In this document: piece by piece, positions 1-8,303 of the stretch
Position numbering within the stretch: position 1 is the first letter of the stretch
How the letters are laid out: each line of letters starts with the position of its first letter
Source: Prevotellaceae bacterium UBA6417
GTDB lineage: Bacteria > Bacteroidota > Bacteroidia > Bacteroidales > Bacteroidaceae
DNA length: 39,361 bases
Assembly: GCA_002439755.1 (NCBI GenBank)
Contig: DJPH01000064.1
Location: 1-39,361, forward strand
Reading direction: 5' to 3'
The notes under the pieces: generated by a model
The model's input: the letters and a program-made list of their open reading frames with translations, nothing else
Databases searched by the model: none
Told to the model about the DNA's origin: nothing
Program-made: the position numbers and the translations under genes

Positions 1-30
1 TGACGATGTGCAGGGTTGCAGGTAGTTTTC

Positions 31-214
31 TGTACATGAAACAGGTCGTGACATGTACATGAAACAGGTAGTGGTATGTACATGAAACAAGTAGTGACAT
101 GTACAGGAAACAGGTTGTGTCATGTACATGAAACACGTTGTGTCCTATAGGGGAAACAGGTAGTTTCATGTAGGTGAAACACATTGTTTCATGTAGATGA
201 AACACCTTTCAATG
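31..214. repeat. Degenerate 23-bp tandem repeat array, 8 units
   Basis: Eight contiguous 23-bp units begin at 31, 54, 77, 100, 123, 146, 169 and 192. The core is TGTACATGAAACAGGT followed by a variable 7-bp end. GAAACA is the most constant part and is present in all eight units; the first five units keep the start TGTACA almost unchanged, while the last three drift. There are no spacers, so this is not a CRISPR. It lies upstream of the argF' promoter. It resembles the arrays at 8304-8549 and 32289-32376 in period but not in exact sequence. Function unknown. Confidence 0.9.
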
Positions 215-307
215 TGCCGCATTGCATAGGGGGAAGTGTGTAGCCTGATTTCTGCAAGTGCCATATTGTTTGTTTTTGCAGGCATTATTTTTGTGGAATG
301 TTGTGTC

Positions 308-344
308 TTTGATGGTGTTTTTTTTCTACCTTTGAAGTCTGAAA
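308..344 (+). promoter_or_regulatory. Bacteroidota-type promoter for argF'
   Basis: TACCTTTG at 337-344 matches the Bacteroidota -7 consensus TAnnTTTG. The nearest TTTG upstream is at 308-311, with a 25-bp spacer that is longer than usual, so the -33 element is weak. A transcription start near 350 would lie about 45 nt before the ATG at 395 and would exclude the longer open frame that begins at 236. Confidence 0.5.
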
Positions 345-394
345 GCGGCAGGATGCCGTTTTCGAGACCAATATGTTTTTATAAAGCTACTAAA

Positions 395-1357
395 ATGAAA
401 GTATTCCGCTATGTCTCTGATTTGGGTGATTTGAGCAAGGCCTTAAGCGAGGCCTCTGAAATCAAGGCCGACCGTTTCCGCTATCAATCGTTGGGCAAGA
501 ACAAGACAGTGCTACTAATCTTCTTCAACAACAGCTTGCGCACGCGGTTGAGCACCCAAAAGGCTGCGATGAACCTGGGGCTGAATGTTATTGTGCTGGA
601 TGTCAATCAGGGTGCATGGAAGCTCGAGACACAGCGAGGTGTCGTGATGGACGGTGACAAGAGCGAGCATTTGCTCGAGGCCATTCCCGTGATGGCCCAG
701 TATTGCGATATGATAGGTGTACGCACCTTTGCCCGCTTTGAAAGTCGCGAGGCCGATTATACCGAGGAGATACTCAATCAATTCATAAAGTACAGCGGCC
801 GTCCTGTGTTTTCAATGGAGAGTGCCACCGTGCACCCGTTGCAGGCCTTTGCCGACTTGATAACCATCGAGCAGTATAAACGCAAGCCGCGCCCCAAGGT
901 GGTGCTGACGTGGGCTCCCCATCCCAAGGCCCTTCCCCAGGCAGTGCCCAACAGCTTTGCCCAATGGATGCAGGCCGCCGATGTGGATTTGGTGATAACC
1001 CATCCTCACGGTTATGAACTGGATCCCTTTTTCGTTGCAGGAGCCGATGTAGAATATAATCAGCTGAAAGCCCTTGAGGGTGCAGATTTCGTATATGCGA
1101 AAAACTGGAGCTGCCCCGGCGTTACCAATCCTGCAGACTATGGCAAGGTGCTGAACAAGGATATGGGTTGGACCATCGATGCCGCCCACATGGCAGTGAC
1201 CGATGACGCGTTTTTCATGCATTGTCTGCCGGTGCGCCGCAACATGATAGTGACCGACGAAGTGATAGAAGCACCCACTTCGCTGGTGATTCCCGAAGCT
1301 GCCAACCGTGAGATTTCGGCAACAGTAGTGCTTAAACGTATGCTCGAAGACCTGTGA
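395..1357 (+). CDS. argF: N-succinylornithine/N-acetylornithine carbamoyltransferase (ArgF')
   Basis: This cytosolic enzyme transfers the carbamoyl group to an acylated ornithine in the acyl-arginine route used by Bacteroidota. The 320-residue product has the FFNNSLRTRLSTQ carbamoyl-phosphate loop (about 43-55), an HPLQ segment and the HCLPVRR motif near the C-terminus, all typical of the family. The ATG at 395 was chosen over the frame starting at 236 because homologs begin here (MKxF...DLGDL) and the promoter lies at 337-344. Residue 90 is Ser. As I recall, this is the position that separates succinyl-specific enzymes (Pro90 in Bacteroides fragilis) from acetyl-specific ones (Glu), and Ser favours the succinyl type. 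The stop codon overlaps a GTG of the next gene's frame, so the two are probably co-transcribed. Confidence 0.93.
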   Translation: MKVFRYVSDLGDLSKALSEASEIKADRFRYQSLGKNKTVLLIFFNNSLRTRLSTQKAAMNLGLNVIVLDVNQGAWKLETQRGVVMDGDKSEHLLEAIPVMAQYCDMIGVRTFARFESREADYTEEILNQFIKYSGRPVFSMESATVHPLQAFADLITIEQYKRKPRPKVVLTWAPHPKALPQAVPNSFAQWMQAADVDLVITHPHGYELDPFFVAGADVEYNQLKALEGADFVYAKNWSCPGVTNPADYGKVLNKDMGWTIDAAHMAVTDDAFFMHCLPVRRNMIVTDEVIEAPTSLVIPEAANREISATVVLKRMLEDL

Positions 1358-1359
1358 TT

Positions 1360-2439
1360 ATGACAGTAAACGAACGTCATTTCCTGGGTTTCATACGCTA
1401 TGCCCTATTCGGCGGCGAATATCCCCGCGGCATCCTGACACGCGCGGGCTGGAAAGAACAGCAAAAGATGGCGAAGGATCAGACTGTCACCGGCCTGTTC
1501 TATACTGCTGTGTCTCAGCTTCCTCCCGAGTTGCGGCCGCCACAGCAGATGCTCATGAAGCTTTACAGCAATGTGGTGTATATGGAGAACATGAACAAGA
1601 TGCTGAACCGGTGCACGTGTGATATATTCGAGATATACAAAAGCTTGGGGGTTCATCCCATCCTGCTTAAGGGACAAGAGGTGGCCACGCTGTATGAGCA
1701 TCCCGAACTGCGCGCATTTGGCGACATAGACATCTTTGTTCCCGATTGGAACAAAGCCCTTGACAAATGGATACTTGCCAATGCGGAACGTGTAGACAGC
1801 CTTGCCGGCAAGGAACATCTGTCGGCATTCAACTGGAAGGGTGCCGTGGTAGAAAACCACCTGTGCCTGCTGAAGTTCTACAATCGCGATTTGGCGCGCA
1901 AGATGGACGACATAGTGAACAGCGAATTGCCCGAAAAGCGCACGGAATGCTTCGTGACCATAGACGGACATCAGCTTGAAGTGCTTCCCCGTACACTCGA
2001 ACTGCTGTATCAGATAGTCCACTTCTCGAAACATCTCATTCTGAGTGGAGTGGGGCTTCGCCAGTTGTGTGACATAACGCTCACGATGCACCATTATTAT
2101 AAGGACATAGATTCCGAAAAGCTTTGCAAATGGTTTGACATGCTTGAAATACGCAAGATGGCCAATGCCGTTGCCGCTGCCGCCGTCCGCTATCTGGGAC
2201 TTCCGTCTGAAGAAGTTCCATACGACTACAAGCAGGACGCTTTTGGTGAGAAAGAAGATGACTTGATGGAGATAGTGATGGATGCAGCCAACTTTGGCTA
2301 TTGGCTGAAAATGGGGAAGAAAAAGTCATGGTATGAGCGTCTGAGCAGGAACATACGCCAATATGCACGCATATATCCGTATATGCCTAAAGAGGCCAGA
2401 ACAGAAATAATGCTTGTCCTGTTGGGCAAGCTAAAGTAA
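1360..2439 (+). CDS. NTP_transf_5-like nucleotidyltransferase family protein
   Basis: The 359-residue soluble protein has an LLKG segment (about 102-105) followed by AFGDIDIFV (about 119-127). The Asp-x-Asp pair at about 122 and 124 is the metal-binding motif of the nucleotidyltransferase fold, in the arrangement seen in the uncharacterised NTP_transf_5 family. The rest is helix-rich with no signal peptide. The frame is also open from a GTG at 1354 that overlaps the argF' stop; I prefer the ATG at 1360. The substrate is unknown. Members often sit beside cell-surface polymer genes, but here the neighbour is arginine biosynthesis, so no pathway can be assigned from context. Confidence 0.75.
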   Translation: MTVNERHFLGFIRYALFGGEYPRGILTRAGWKEQQKMAKDQTVTGLFYTAVSQLPPELRPPQQMLMKLYSNVVYMENMNKMLNRCTCDIFEIYKSLGVHPILLKGQEVATLYEHPELRAFGDIDIFVPDWNKALDKWILANAERVDSLAGKEHLSAFNWKGAVVENHLCLLKFYNRDLARKMDDIVNSELPEKRTECFVTIDGHQLEVLPRTLELLYQIVHFSKHLILSGVGLRQLCDITLTMHHYYKDIDSEKLCKWFDMLEIRKMANAVAAAAVRYLGLPSEEVPYDYKQDAFGEKEDDLMEIVMDAANFGYWLKMGKKKSWYERLSRNIRQYARIYPYMPKEARTEIMLVLLGKLK

Positions 2440-2465
2440 TACCGCGTTAAGCAGTGTTTTTTCAT

Positions 2466-3104
2466 TTAGTAGGGCAGGCGATAGGTTGCTTGCCCTTTTT
2501 TGTATTCGTTGATGACAAAGCATACAGAGTCGCGCCCTTCGCGCAGCAGGTCTTTATAGGGTTTGAGCGAGCATGAGAGGTAGCACGTGGCAGAAAAAGC
2601 CGGAAAGTCATTGCCGGCATCGTGGTAGAGCCGGATGCAAAGGGTTTTATGTCCGTCGTCAGCCTGCGAAATGCCGCGGTCGATAAAGGCGAACTCATGC
2701 TGTTGGTCGCGGTGAGGTATCATGAGCGTAAGGTTGATGTAATGGCTTCCGCGCCAAATGCTTTGCATCTTTACCGAATCGGTCTTGATATCTTCCCCTG
2801 ACATGTCTTTCGGGGTGTCGCAGATTGCCCGTGACGCGGCAGCCACCTCTACACCGTTTCCCTGCCTGATGAGATATGCCACGTAGCGATATGCGGTGTC
2901 GGCTTTCAGTGCCGTAAAGGGATTGGTGACAGACAGATGCTCACCCCTGTCGGTAACCAGTGTGGAGCCGGTGCCCGAAGCATCGGTCAGCACATCGACA
3001 AATTCCATTTCGTAGTTGGGGGCAATGCGGGTGTCATCGCTGCAGGCTGCCAGTGTCAGTGCCAGGATAAGCAAGATAGCTCTTACCGGGGCTGCTCCTG
3101 TCAT
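2466..3104 (-). CDS. NigD-like lipoprotein
   Basis: The 212-residue protein starts with a signal peptide ending in a lipobox (LTLAAC, Cys about residue 21), so it should be a lipid-anchored envelope protein. The mature part begins with a short beta-rich region (MEFVDVLTD, then LVTDRGEHL) and continues with a larger region including IRLYHDAGND and SFKPY-like elements. This is the layout of Bacteroidota NigD-like proteins, an OB-like N-terminal domain followed by a beta-sandwich. It is the last gene of the 7090-2466 operon and starts directly after the acyltransferase stop codon with no gap. The family assignment is by eye and moderate; the role is unknown. Confidence 0.65.
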   Translation of the reverse strand: MTGAAPVRAILLILALTLAACSDDTRIAPNYEMEFVDVLTDASGTGSTLVTDRGEHLSVTNPFTALKADTAYRYVAYLIRQGNGVEVAAASRAICDTPKDMSGEDIKTDSVKMQSIWRGSHYINLTLMIPHRDQQHEFAFIDRGISQADDGHKTLCIRLYHDAGNDFPAFSATCYLSCSLKPYKDLLREGRDSVCFVINEYKKGQATYRLPY

Positions 3105-4268
3105 CTATGATTGCTTAGCCTCGGCAGCTGCCAAGTAGTTCTTCAAAGGGTTGGAGTACATGGTCAGCATGCAGCATTCCAGATAGTCAAGATCAGGGTC
3201 AGGCAGGTTTATCTTGCCTATTTGCTGCTTCAGATAGTTCTCGAACCTGTCTTCTTCGTCTTTGGTATACAGGTTGGCAAAGCGGCTGTTGCCGTTCAGG
3301 TGGTCGTAGGCTATATAGTTGTTGGCGTATAGACGGTAGTGGCTGTGGATTTCGTGGTCGATGTGCTCGGAAATAATGGGATAGAGCTCGGTCTTGTGCT
3401 GCTTGCCGTCCAGAGAGCCCAGCCATTCGTTCATGCAGGCTGCAGCCTGATAGTGCACGTGCCCTTTGTAGCCGAAGATGCCGGTGCTCATGCTTTCCAG
3501 GTCGTCCTGCATGCTTTTTTGGAACTCGGGGTTGTCACGTCTTTGTTGAAACTCCTTAGCCTTTAAGTAATCGCAGGGGTCGTATTCGTAGGATATGCTG
3601 AGTGGCACGATGTTAAGCTGCTGCAAGCGCTCGATGATGGTGCCGGTTCCACCCAGTCTCATCATTTTGAGGATGGAACTTTGTGTACGGTCGTCCGAAT
3701 CTTTAGAGCGTCCCTGCCGCTGTGCTATCCAGATGCTTTCTTTCTTTTCCTTGATGGCAAAGTGCATGTAGCCGCTCAGCTGCTGGCTTGCCAAGAGTTT
3801 CTGGCGTCCGTGCAGATTGCGTTTGACGATAAAAGACTTGTTGAGGCGCACCAGATAATTAATCCATGGATATACAAGCAGGTTATTTCCGATGGCAATT
3901 TCAACGGTGTTGCCGAATCCGTTGTCGAGCATGAGTTTGCTCAGAAAGCCGCTGTCGAGCACTATGTCACGGTGGTTTGACAGGAATGTATAGTTCTTTG
4001 TCTTGTCCAATGTGCCGAAATCGACATCGGTGCCATCGGTATGTTTGTCGATGATGCTCTGCATAATGCCGTAAGAGAATGCTTTTTGGAAGTCGAGCAT
4101 TGTCTTACATTGCCGAGCTTTGTGCATGATGGCTTCGAAGGGGATGCCGGGAAATACTTTGGCAACTACGGCCTGAAACTGTTTGTCGTCCGACAGCTTG
4201 TCGAATGCGCCCTGCATCTCTTCGGGTGTGAATGGGCGGATGTCGTCAAATTCCTTGGGAATAGTCAT
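3105..4268 (-). CDS. Lysophospholipid acyltransferase-like protein (PlsC/PlsB superfamily)
   Basis: The 387-residue protein carries SNHRDIVLD at about residues 97-105, the H-x4-D catalytic motif of glycerolipid acyltransferases, followed by a large region with polar helices and no clear membrane segment. Such enzymes acylate lysophospholipids or related lipids at the inner membrane. The ATG at 4268 gives MTIPKEF; an open extension of 15 residues to 4313 runs into the ddl coding end and looks unlikely. It lies 10 bp after ddl and abuts the NigD-like gene. The Ddl neighbour supports a cell-envelope role. The precise substrate cannot be read from the sequence. Confidence 0.8.
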   Translation of the reverse strand: MTIPKEFDDIRPFTPEEMQGAFDKLSDDKQFQAVVAKVFPGIPFEAIMHKARQCKTMLDFQKAFSYGIMQSIIDKHTDGTDVDFGTLDKTKNYTFLSNHRDIVLDSGFLSKLMLDNGFGNTVEIAIGNNLLVYPWINYLVRLNKSFIVKRNLHGRQKLLASQQLSGYMHFAIKEKKESIWIAQRQGRSKDSDDRTQSSILKMMRLGGTGTIIERLQQLNIVPLSISYEYDPCDYLKAKEFQQRRDNPEFQKSMQDDLESMSTGIFGYKGHVHYQAAACMNEWLGSLDGKQHKTELYPIISEHIDHEIHSHYRLYANNYIAYDHLNGNSRFANLYTKDEEDRFENYLKQQIGKINLPDPDLDYLECCMLTMYSNPLKNYLAAAEAKQS

Positions 4269-4278
4269 GGTGCGTTGT

Positions 4279-5280
4279 TTAGAATTTGTTTTCAATGATG
4301 TCAGTGAGCACATCGCTCATCTTCAGGCCTGCTGCCTTTACCTGTTGCGGAATGAAGCTGGTTGCCGTCATGCCCGGCGTGGTGTTAATCTCCAGCATGT
4401 TGATTGTTTCATGGCCTTTTTCACCTGTCAGTATGTAGTCAATGCGTATGATGCCTTCGCACCCCAGTATGTCGTATATGACTGATGTGAGCTGCTTGAC
4501 TCTTCGGGTTGTGTCTTCGCTCAGTCGTGCAGGTGTGATCTCTTGTACGGCACCGTTGTATTTGGCATTGTAGTCAAAGAACTCGTCGGCCGACACAACT
4601 TCGGTTATGGGCAGTACATGGCTGACGTTGCGTGTTTTATAGCACCCACAGGTGATTTCGGTGCCTTGCATGAAGGCTTCTATCATGGCTTCGTTTCCGG
4701 CTTCGCCCATTGCAAGTTGTATGGCGGGGCGCAGTTGTTCTTTGCTTTTCACTTTGGTGACGCCGAAGCTGCTGCCGTCGGCTGCCGGTTTTACGAAGCA
4801 GGGCAGTCCCACTTTGGAGATGATGTTGTCTTCAGAGATGTTTAGCTCTTGTCCTTTCCTTATCAACAGGCTTTCGGCTACTTTCACGCCCCATGTTTTC
4901 AAGTAGTGGTTCAGGCTGAATTTGTGGAATGTCAGTGCTTCCACAAGCACTCCGCTGGTGGAGTAGGGCAGGCCTATCATGTCGAGGTAGCCTTGCAGCA
5001 GTCCGTTTTCTCCCGGTGTGCCGTGTATGGTGATATAGGCAAAGTCGGGCTTGATGCGGCCTTGCGGTGTGCTAAAGGTGAAGTCGTTCTTGTCGATCGG
5101 ATATCTTTCACCGTCTGCTGTTACGGCTTCCCAGCATGCACCCTTGATTTCTATGATGTGGCAATCGTATCTTTCTTTGTCCATAAACGAGTAGATGCCC
5201 TGTGCGCTGCGTAGGGATACGTCGTGTTCCGAGGAGTCGCCTCCTGCTATGATGGCTATGGTTCTTTTTTTCTGTTCCAT
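4279..5280 (-). CDS. ddl: D-alanine--D-alanine ligase
   Basis: This cytosolic ATP-grasp enzyme makes the D-Ala-D-Ala dipeptide for peptidoglycan. The 333-residue length is normal. Visible landmarks are the start AIIAGGDSSEHDVS (9-22), HGTPGENG (86-93), the ATP-grasp strand FVKPAADGSSFGV (about 162-174), and the metal-binding end LEINTTPGMT (296-305). The YNAKY segment (about 237-241) keeps Tyr after Lys; in E. coli DdlB Tyr216 is at this place and Phe is associated with D-lactate ligases. This therefore looks like an ordinary D-Ala-D-Ala enzyme. It lies between the pseudouridine synthase and the acyltransferase in an envelope operon. Confidence 0.96.
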   Translation of the reverse strand: MEQKKRTIAIIAGGDSSEHDVSLRSAQGIYSFMDKERYDCHIIEIKGACWEAVTADGERYPIDKNDFTFSTPQGRIKPDFAYITIHGTPGENGLLQGYLDMIGLPYSTSGVLVEALTFHKFSLNHYLKTWGVKVAESLLIRKGQELNISEDNIISKVGLPCFVKPAADGSSFGVTKVKSKEQLRPAIQLAMGEAGNEAMIEAFMQGTEITCGCYKTRNVSHVLPITEVVSADEFFDYNAKYNGAVQEITPARLSEDTTRRVKQLTSVIYDILGCEGIIRIDYILTGEKGHETINMLEINTTPGMTATSFIPQQVKAAGLKMSDVLTDIIENKF

Positions 5281-5308
5281 GTGTTTTATGTTTTATCCTT
5301 GCGGATGG

Positions 5309-6388
5309 TTATTTGTTATCTCTGTTTTCCCACTCGTCGATGAGTGCTTGCATGTCGTGGGGCAGTGGCGATGTGAAGTCCATTTGCTGCCCGTTTCGTG
5401 GGTGGACAAATCCTAATGTGCGGGCATGGAGTGCCTGCCGCGGGCATAGTTCGAAGCAGTGTCTGACGAAGAGTCGGTAGCTGTTTTCTGTTGTTCCCCG
5501 CAGTATTTGGTCTCCTCCGTAGCGGGTGTCGTTGAAGAGTGGGTGACCTATGTGCTTCATATGTGCACGTATCTGGTGTGTACGTCCGGTTTCCAGCACG
5601 CACTGAACCAAGGTAGTGTAGCCGTAGCGGCGTAGGACTTTGTAGTGTGTTACTGCGGGTTTGCCGGTTTCGGAGCCTACAGGGAAGACGGTCATTCTCA
5701 GCCTGTCTTTGGGGTCGCGGCCTATATTTCCTTCTATGCGTCCTTCGTTTTCGTTGAAGTCGCCCCATACAAGTGCGTTGTAGCTTCTATGGGTGGTTTT
5801 GTTGAAGAACTGCAGCCCCAGGCTTGTTTTTGCCTCGGGTGTCTTGGCGATTACCAGCAGTCCTGAGGTGTCTTTGTCTATGCGGTGTACGAGTCCTACG
5901 GCGGGGTCGTTGGCATCGAAGCTGCTGTTGTCTTTCAGGTGCCATGCCAGTGCGTTGACCAGTGTTCCTGTGTAGTTGCCGCATCCCGGGTGCACTACGA
6001 GTCCTGCCGGCTTGTTTATGACCATGAGGTCGTTGTCTTCATAGACCACGTCAAGCGGTATGTCTTCGGGCTCTATGGTGTTGTCGTAGGGTGGATGGTC
6101 GAGCACGATGGTTACGATGTCGCGGGGCTTGACCTTGTAGTTGCTTTTTACGCTTTGGTCGTTGACTCTTACGAAGCCTGCATCTGCTGCTTTTTGTATG
6201 CGGTTGCGTGAGGTGTCGCGCAGGTGAAGGTATAGGAACTTGTCAATGCGCAGTGGCTGTTGTCCGTTGTCGGCCGTTATTCTGAAGTGTTCATACAGGC
6301 CGTTTCCCTGCTCTTCGTCCTCTATGTCTGTGAGGTTGCAAAGAGGGATGTCGGGTGTTGCTGTCAGTTCCTGTGCATGGATATCCAT
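5309..6388 (-). CDS. RluA/RluD-family RNA pseudouridine synthase
   Basis: The enzyme isomerises uridine to pseudouridine, by family most likely in 23S rRNA. The 359-residue protein has an S4 RNA-binding domain (about 45-100), the segment INKPAGLVVHPG (about 124-135), and the catalytic signature HRIDKDTSGL at 168-177 with Asp171 as nucleophile. An N-terminal extension of about 40 residues precedes the S4 domain. It lies 15 bp after the PASTA gene and 28 bp before ddl, so it is an operon member. The family is clear; whether it is RluD or RluC in specificity is not. Confidence 0.92.
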   Translation of the reverse strand: MDIHAQELTATPDIPLCNLTDIEDEEQGNGLYEHFRITADNGQQPLRIDKFLYLHLRDTSRNRIQKAADAGFVRVNDQSVKSNYKVKPRDIVTIVLDHPPYDNTIEPEDIPLDVVYEDNDLMVINKPAGLVVHPGCGNYTGTLVNALAWHLKDNSSFDANDPAVGLVHRIDKDTSGLLVIAKTPEAKTSLGLQFFNKTTHRSYNALVWGDFNENEGRIEGNIGRDPKDRLRMTVFPVGSETGKPAVTHYKVLRRYGYTTLVQCVLETGRTHQIRAHMKHIGHPLFNDTRYGGDQILRGTTENSYRLFVRHCFELCPRQALHARTLGFVHPRNGQQMDFTSPLPHDMQALIDEWENRDNK

Positions 6389-6403
6389 AAGCTGCTGTTT
6401 CGT

Positions 6404-7090
6404 TTATTCGGCCGGAGGCACGTCGGTCAGTCCTGTTTCGGCCTGCAGGCTGTCGATGGCGTATTCGCTGTCTGTCATGTCTATGTCGTTGCCATAGGAG
6501 ACTCCATCTCCTGCCACCAGTATTATTTCGTCGTCGGAGTCTATGCGGCTGCCTGCTCCCACGTTGTGACCGTTGCATTTGACTTCGTAGACCCAGTCTT
6601 TTTCTCCGTTGATGTATTCTGTGGGCCCCAGTTTGAATCCGAGTGCGCTCAGGCTGGCTATGGCTTCTCTCAGGGAGCTGTTGTCGGCAATGTCGGGCAA
6701 TACGAGCTGCGGGGCATTGCCGGAATTGATGACCAGTCCTATGGTGCGCCCTGTCTTTACCCGCTCACCGGCCACGATGGTCTGTTCATAAATGACTCCT
6801 GCGGGCAGGGTTTTTACATATACAGAATCGTCGATGCGTGCCTGCAGTCCGAGCAGTTGCAGTTTTTTGTCTGCGGCTTGTTCGCTGAGGCCACGTAGAT
6901 CGGGCATCCTCACTTCCTGCCCATGACGGGTGTAGATGTCTAAGCCGAAGATGGCCGATGTGAAGAGTGCTGCCGTTACAATCAGCATGGCGACAATGTT
7001 CAGCAACAATATGTTGCATCGTTTTTTTTGCGGAGCCGGGTTGTCCTGATTGCCGGGGCCGGTAGTCTGTCCTTTTCTTTTCAAAAACAT
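6404..7090 (-). CDS. PASTA-domain membrane protein
   Basis: The 228-residue protein has a basic cytoplasmic N-terminus, one transmembrane segment (about 26-49), then extracytoplasmic PASTA domains. The first runs through MPDLRGLSEQAADKKL and the second through LVLPDIADNSSLREAI, with a possible third, weaker copy before residue 200. PASTA domains bind muropeptides or peptidoglycan strands. No kinase or transpeptidase domain is attached, unlike Ser/Thr kinases or PBPs with PASTA repeats. It is the first gene of the operon leading to rluD and ddl, consistent with a peptidoglycan-linked role, and has its own promoter at 7113-7143. The C-terminus is acidic. Confidence 0.88.
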   Translation of the reverse strand: MFLKRKGQTTGPGNQDNPAPQKKRCNILLLNIVAMLIVTAALFTSAIFGLDIYTRHGQEVRMPDLRGLSEQAADKKLQLLGLQARIDDSVYVKTLPAGVIYEQTIVAGERVKTGRTIGLVINSGNAPQLVLPDIADNSSLREAIASLSALGFKLGPTEYINGEKDWVYEVKCNGHNVGAGSRIDSDDEIILVAGDGVSYGNDIDMTDSEYAIDSLQAETGLTDVPPAE

Positions 7091-7112
7091 GTATGCCGGT
7101 TTCTTTTGAATA

Positions 7113-7143
7113 CAAAGTTACTTCAAAATGATGTAAGTCCAAA
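7113..7143 (-). promoter_or_regulatory. Bacteroidota-type promoter for the PASTA-rlu-ddl operon
   Basis: Read on the minus strand, TAACTTTG (7120-7113) matches TAnnTTTG and TTTTG ends at 7140 with a 19-bp spacer. The start site would be about 15 nt upstream of the PASTA start codon. Confidence 0.65.
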
Positions 7144-7213
7144 ATATTTCCCTTTAAAACGCCGAACTTCATAACAAAAGCATTTAGCCTTTAATATTTT
7201 TTCTGTTATGTAC

Positions 7214-7244
7214 TTGGTGGTTTCATGGGTTATTGGTAATATTG
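7214..7244 (+). promoter_or_regulatory. Possible promoter for the phosphodiesterase gene
   Basis: TTG at 7214-7216, a 20-bp spacer and TAATATTG at 7237-7244, one mismatch from TAnnTTTG. It lies about 25 nt before the ATG at 7269 in the divergent intergenic region. Confidence 0.4.
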
Positions 7245-7268
7245 CAGTCAGAAAAAATAACACACACA

Positions 7269-8192
7269 ATGTATCACAGTATGAAAAGATTCGTATTAGT
7301 TGCACTTATGCCGTTACTCATGTTGGTGTTAGCTCCCGTGCTTGTAGAGGCAGGAGGCTGGAAGGCTAAGCATGTGGTGCTTATAGGTGTCGATGGGTGG
7401 GCTTCGCACAATCTGGATGAGGCCACCAATATTCCCAACATCCGTTGGATGATGCAGAACGGCAGTTATACTTTAAAGAAACGTTCGGTGTTGCCTTCTG
7501 CTTCGGCCATTAACTGGGCTTCGCTGTTTATGGGTGGCGGAACCGAGATGACGGGCTATACACAGTGGAACTCAAAAACTCCCGAGATACCGTCGTTGGC
7601 CACTAATAGTCGCAACATATTTCCTACCATATATTCGGTGCTGCGCGAGCAGTTTCCAAAGATAAAGACGGCACTTACGTTTGATTGGGACGGTATAGGC
7701 TATGTGACCGATACGGCGGCCATTGATTTCGTGAAATACGAGAAAGGACCCGAAAACGAGCCCGAAGTGGCCATAGCTGCGGGAACTGACTGTATCAGAA
7801 AAGTGAAGCCCGAATTTATCACCATCTATATCGGAGGTCTCGATGAGACAGGCCATGCGCACGGATGGTATACAGCTCCCTATTATGAGATGCTGACCCG
7901 TGTCGACAATGCCGTGGGTGAGATATTCAGGGCTGTAAAGGATGCAGGTATCTATGACAACACAATCTTTATATTGACGAGCGACCACGGAGGCATCAAT
8001 AAGGGGCATGGTGGCATGACCCTTGAAGAGATGGAGACTCCCTTTGTGGTATGTGGCAAGAACATAAGAAAGGGATATGTGATGAAGGAACCGATGATGC
8101 AATTCGATGTTGCGGCTACCATAGCCTGCATGTTCAATGCCAAGTTGCCCAAGTGCTGGCGCGGCCGGCCCATGGAAGAGATATTCAGGTAG
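7269..8192 (+). CDS. Secreted type I phosphodiesterase/nucleotide pyrophosphatase-family protein
   Basis: The 307-residue protein has a cleavable signal peptide (VLVALMPLLMLVLAPVLVEA) and an alkaline-phosphatase-superfamily core with the full two-metal set: VDGW (Asp42), a Ser nucleophile in SASAINW (likely Ser79), LDETGHAHG (Asp192, His196), SDHGG (Asp239, His240) and KGHGG (His247). The NPP family hydrolyses phosphodiester or pyrophosphate bonds; the usual nucleophile is Thr, and Ser is a chemically plausible replacement. It is shorter than many NPPs. Two in-frame ATGs (7269, 7281) are possible; the first has A-rich upstream sequence. It is monocistronic, ended by the hairpin at 8231-8263. 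The substrate is unknown. Confidence 0.85.
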   Translation: MYHSMKRFVLVALMPLLMLVLAPVLVEAGGWKAKHVVLIGVDGWASHNLDEATNIPNIRWMMQNGSYTLKKRSVLPSASAINWASLFMGGGTEMTGYTQWNSKTPEIPSLATNSRNIFPTIYSVLREQFPKIKTALTFDWDGIGYVTDTAAIDFVKYEKGPENEPEVAIAAGTDCIRKVKPEFITIYIGGLDETGHAHGWYTAPYYEMLTRVDNAVGEIFRAVKDAGIYDNTIFILTSDHGGINKGHGGMTLEEMETPFVVCGKNIRKGYVMKEPMMQFDVAATIACMFNAKLPKCWRGRPMEEIFR

Positions 8193-8230
8193 GTCAGGTT
8201 GTTGACGGCTCTGTCGAGCCGTTGGTGTAT

Positions 8231-8268
8231 AGGCGGTACGGTTGTAAGTCAACTGTGCCGCCTGTTTT
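8231..8268 (+). terminator. Rho-independent terminator after the phosphodiesterase gene
   Basis: A 14-bp stem (8231-8244 with 8250-8263, two G-T wobbles) with loop TAAGT is followed by GTTTTTG. A second small hairpin (ACGGCTC/GAGCCGT, 8205-8222) precedes it. Confidence 0.75.
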
Positions 8269-8303
8269 TGGCTCTATACGTTCCGAGGTACCAAAATGCA
8301 GCC

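Noticed and set aside
31..214. CRISPR array
   Set aside because: Units are directly adjacent with no unique spacers, the repeats are degenerate, and no cas genes are present. The same holds for 8304-8549.
236..394. N-terminal extension of argF' starting at 236
   Set aside because: The stretch is not conserved-looking, and the promoter -7 at 337-344 places transcription start after it; homologs start at 395.
812..1222. Long minus-strand frames opposite real genes (also 19195-20328, 10873-11571 and similar)
   Set aside because: They are shadows of well-identified genes on the opposite strand and their translations have no family character.
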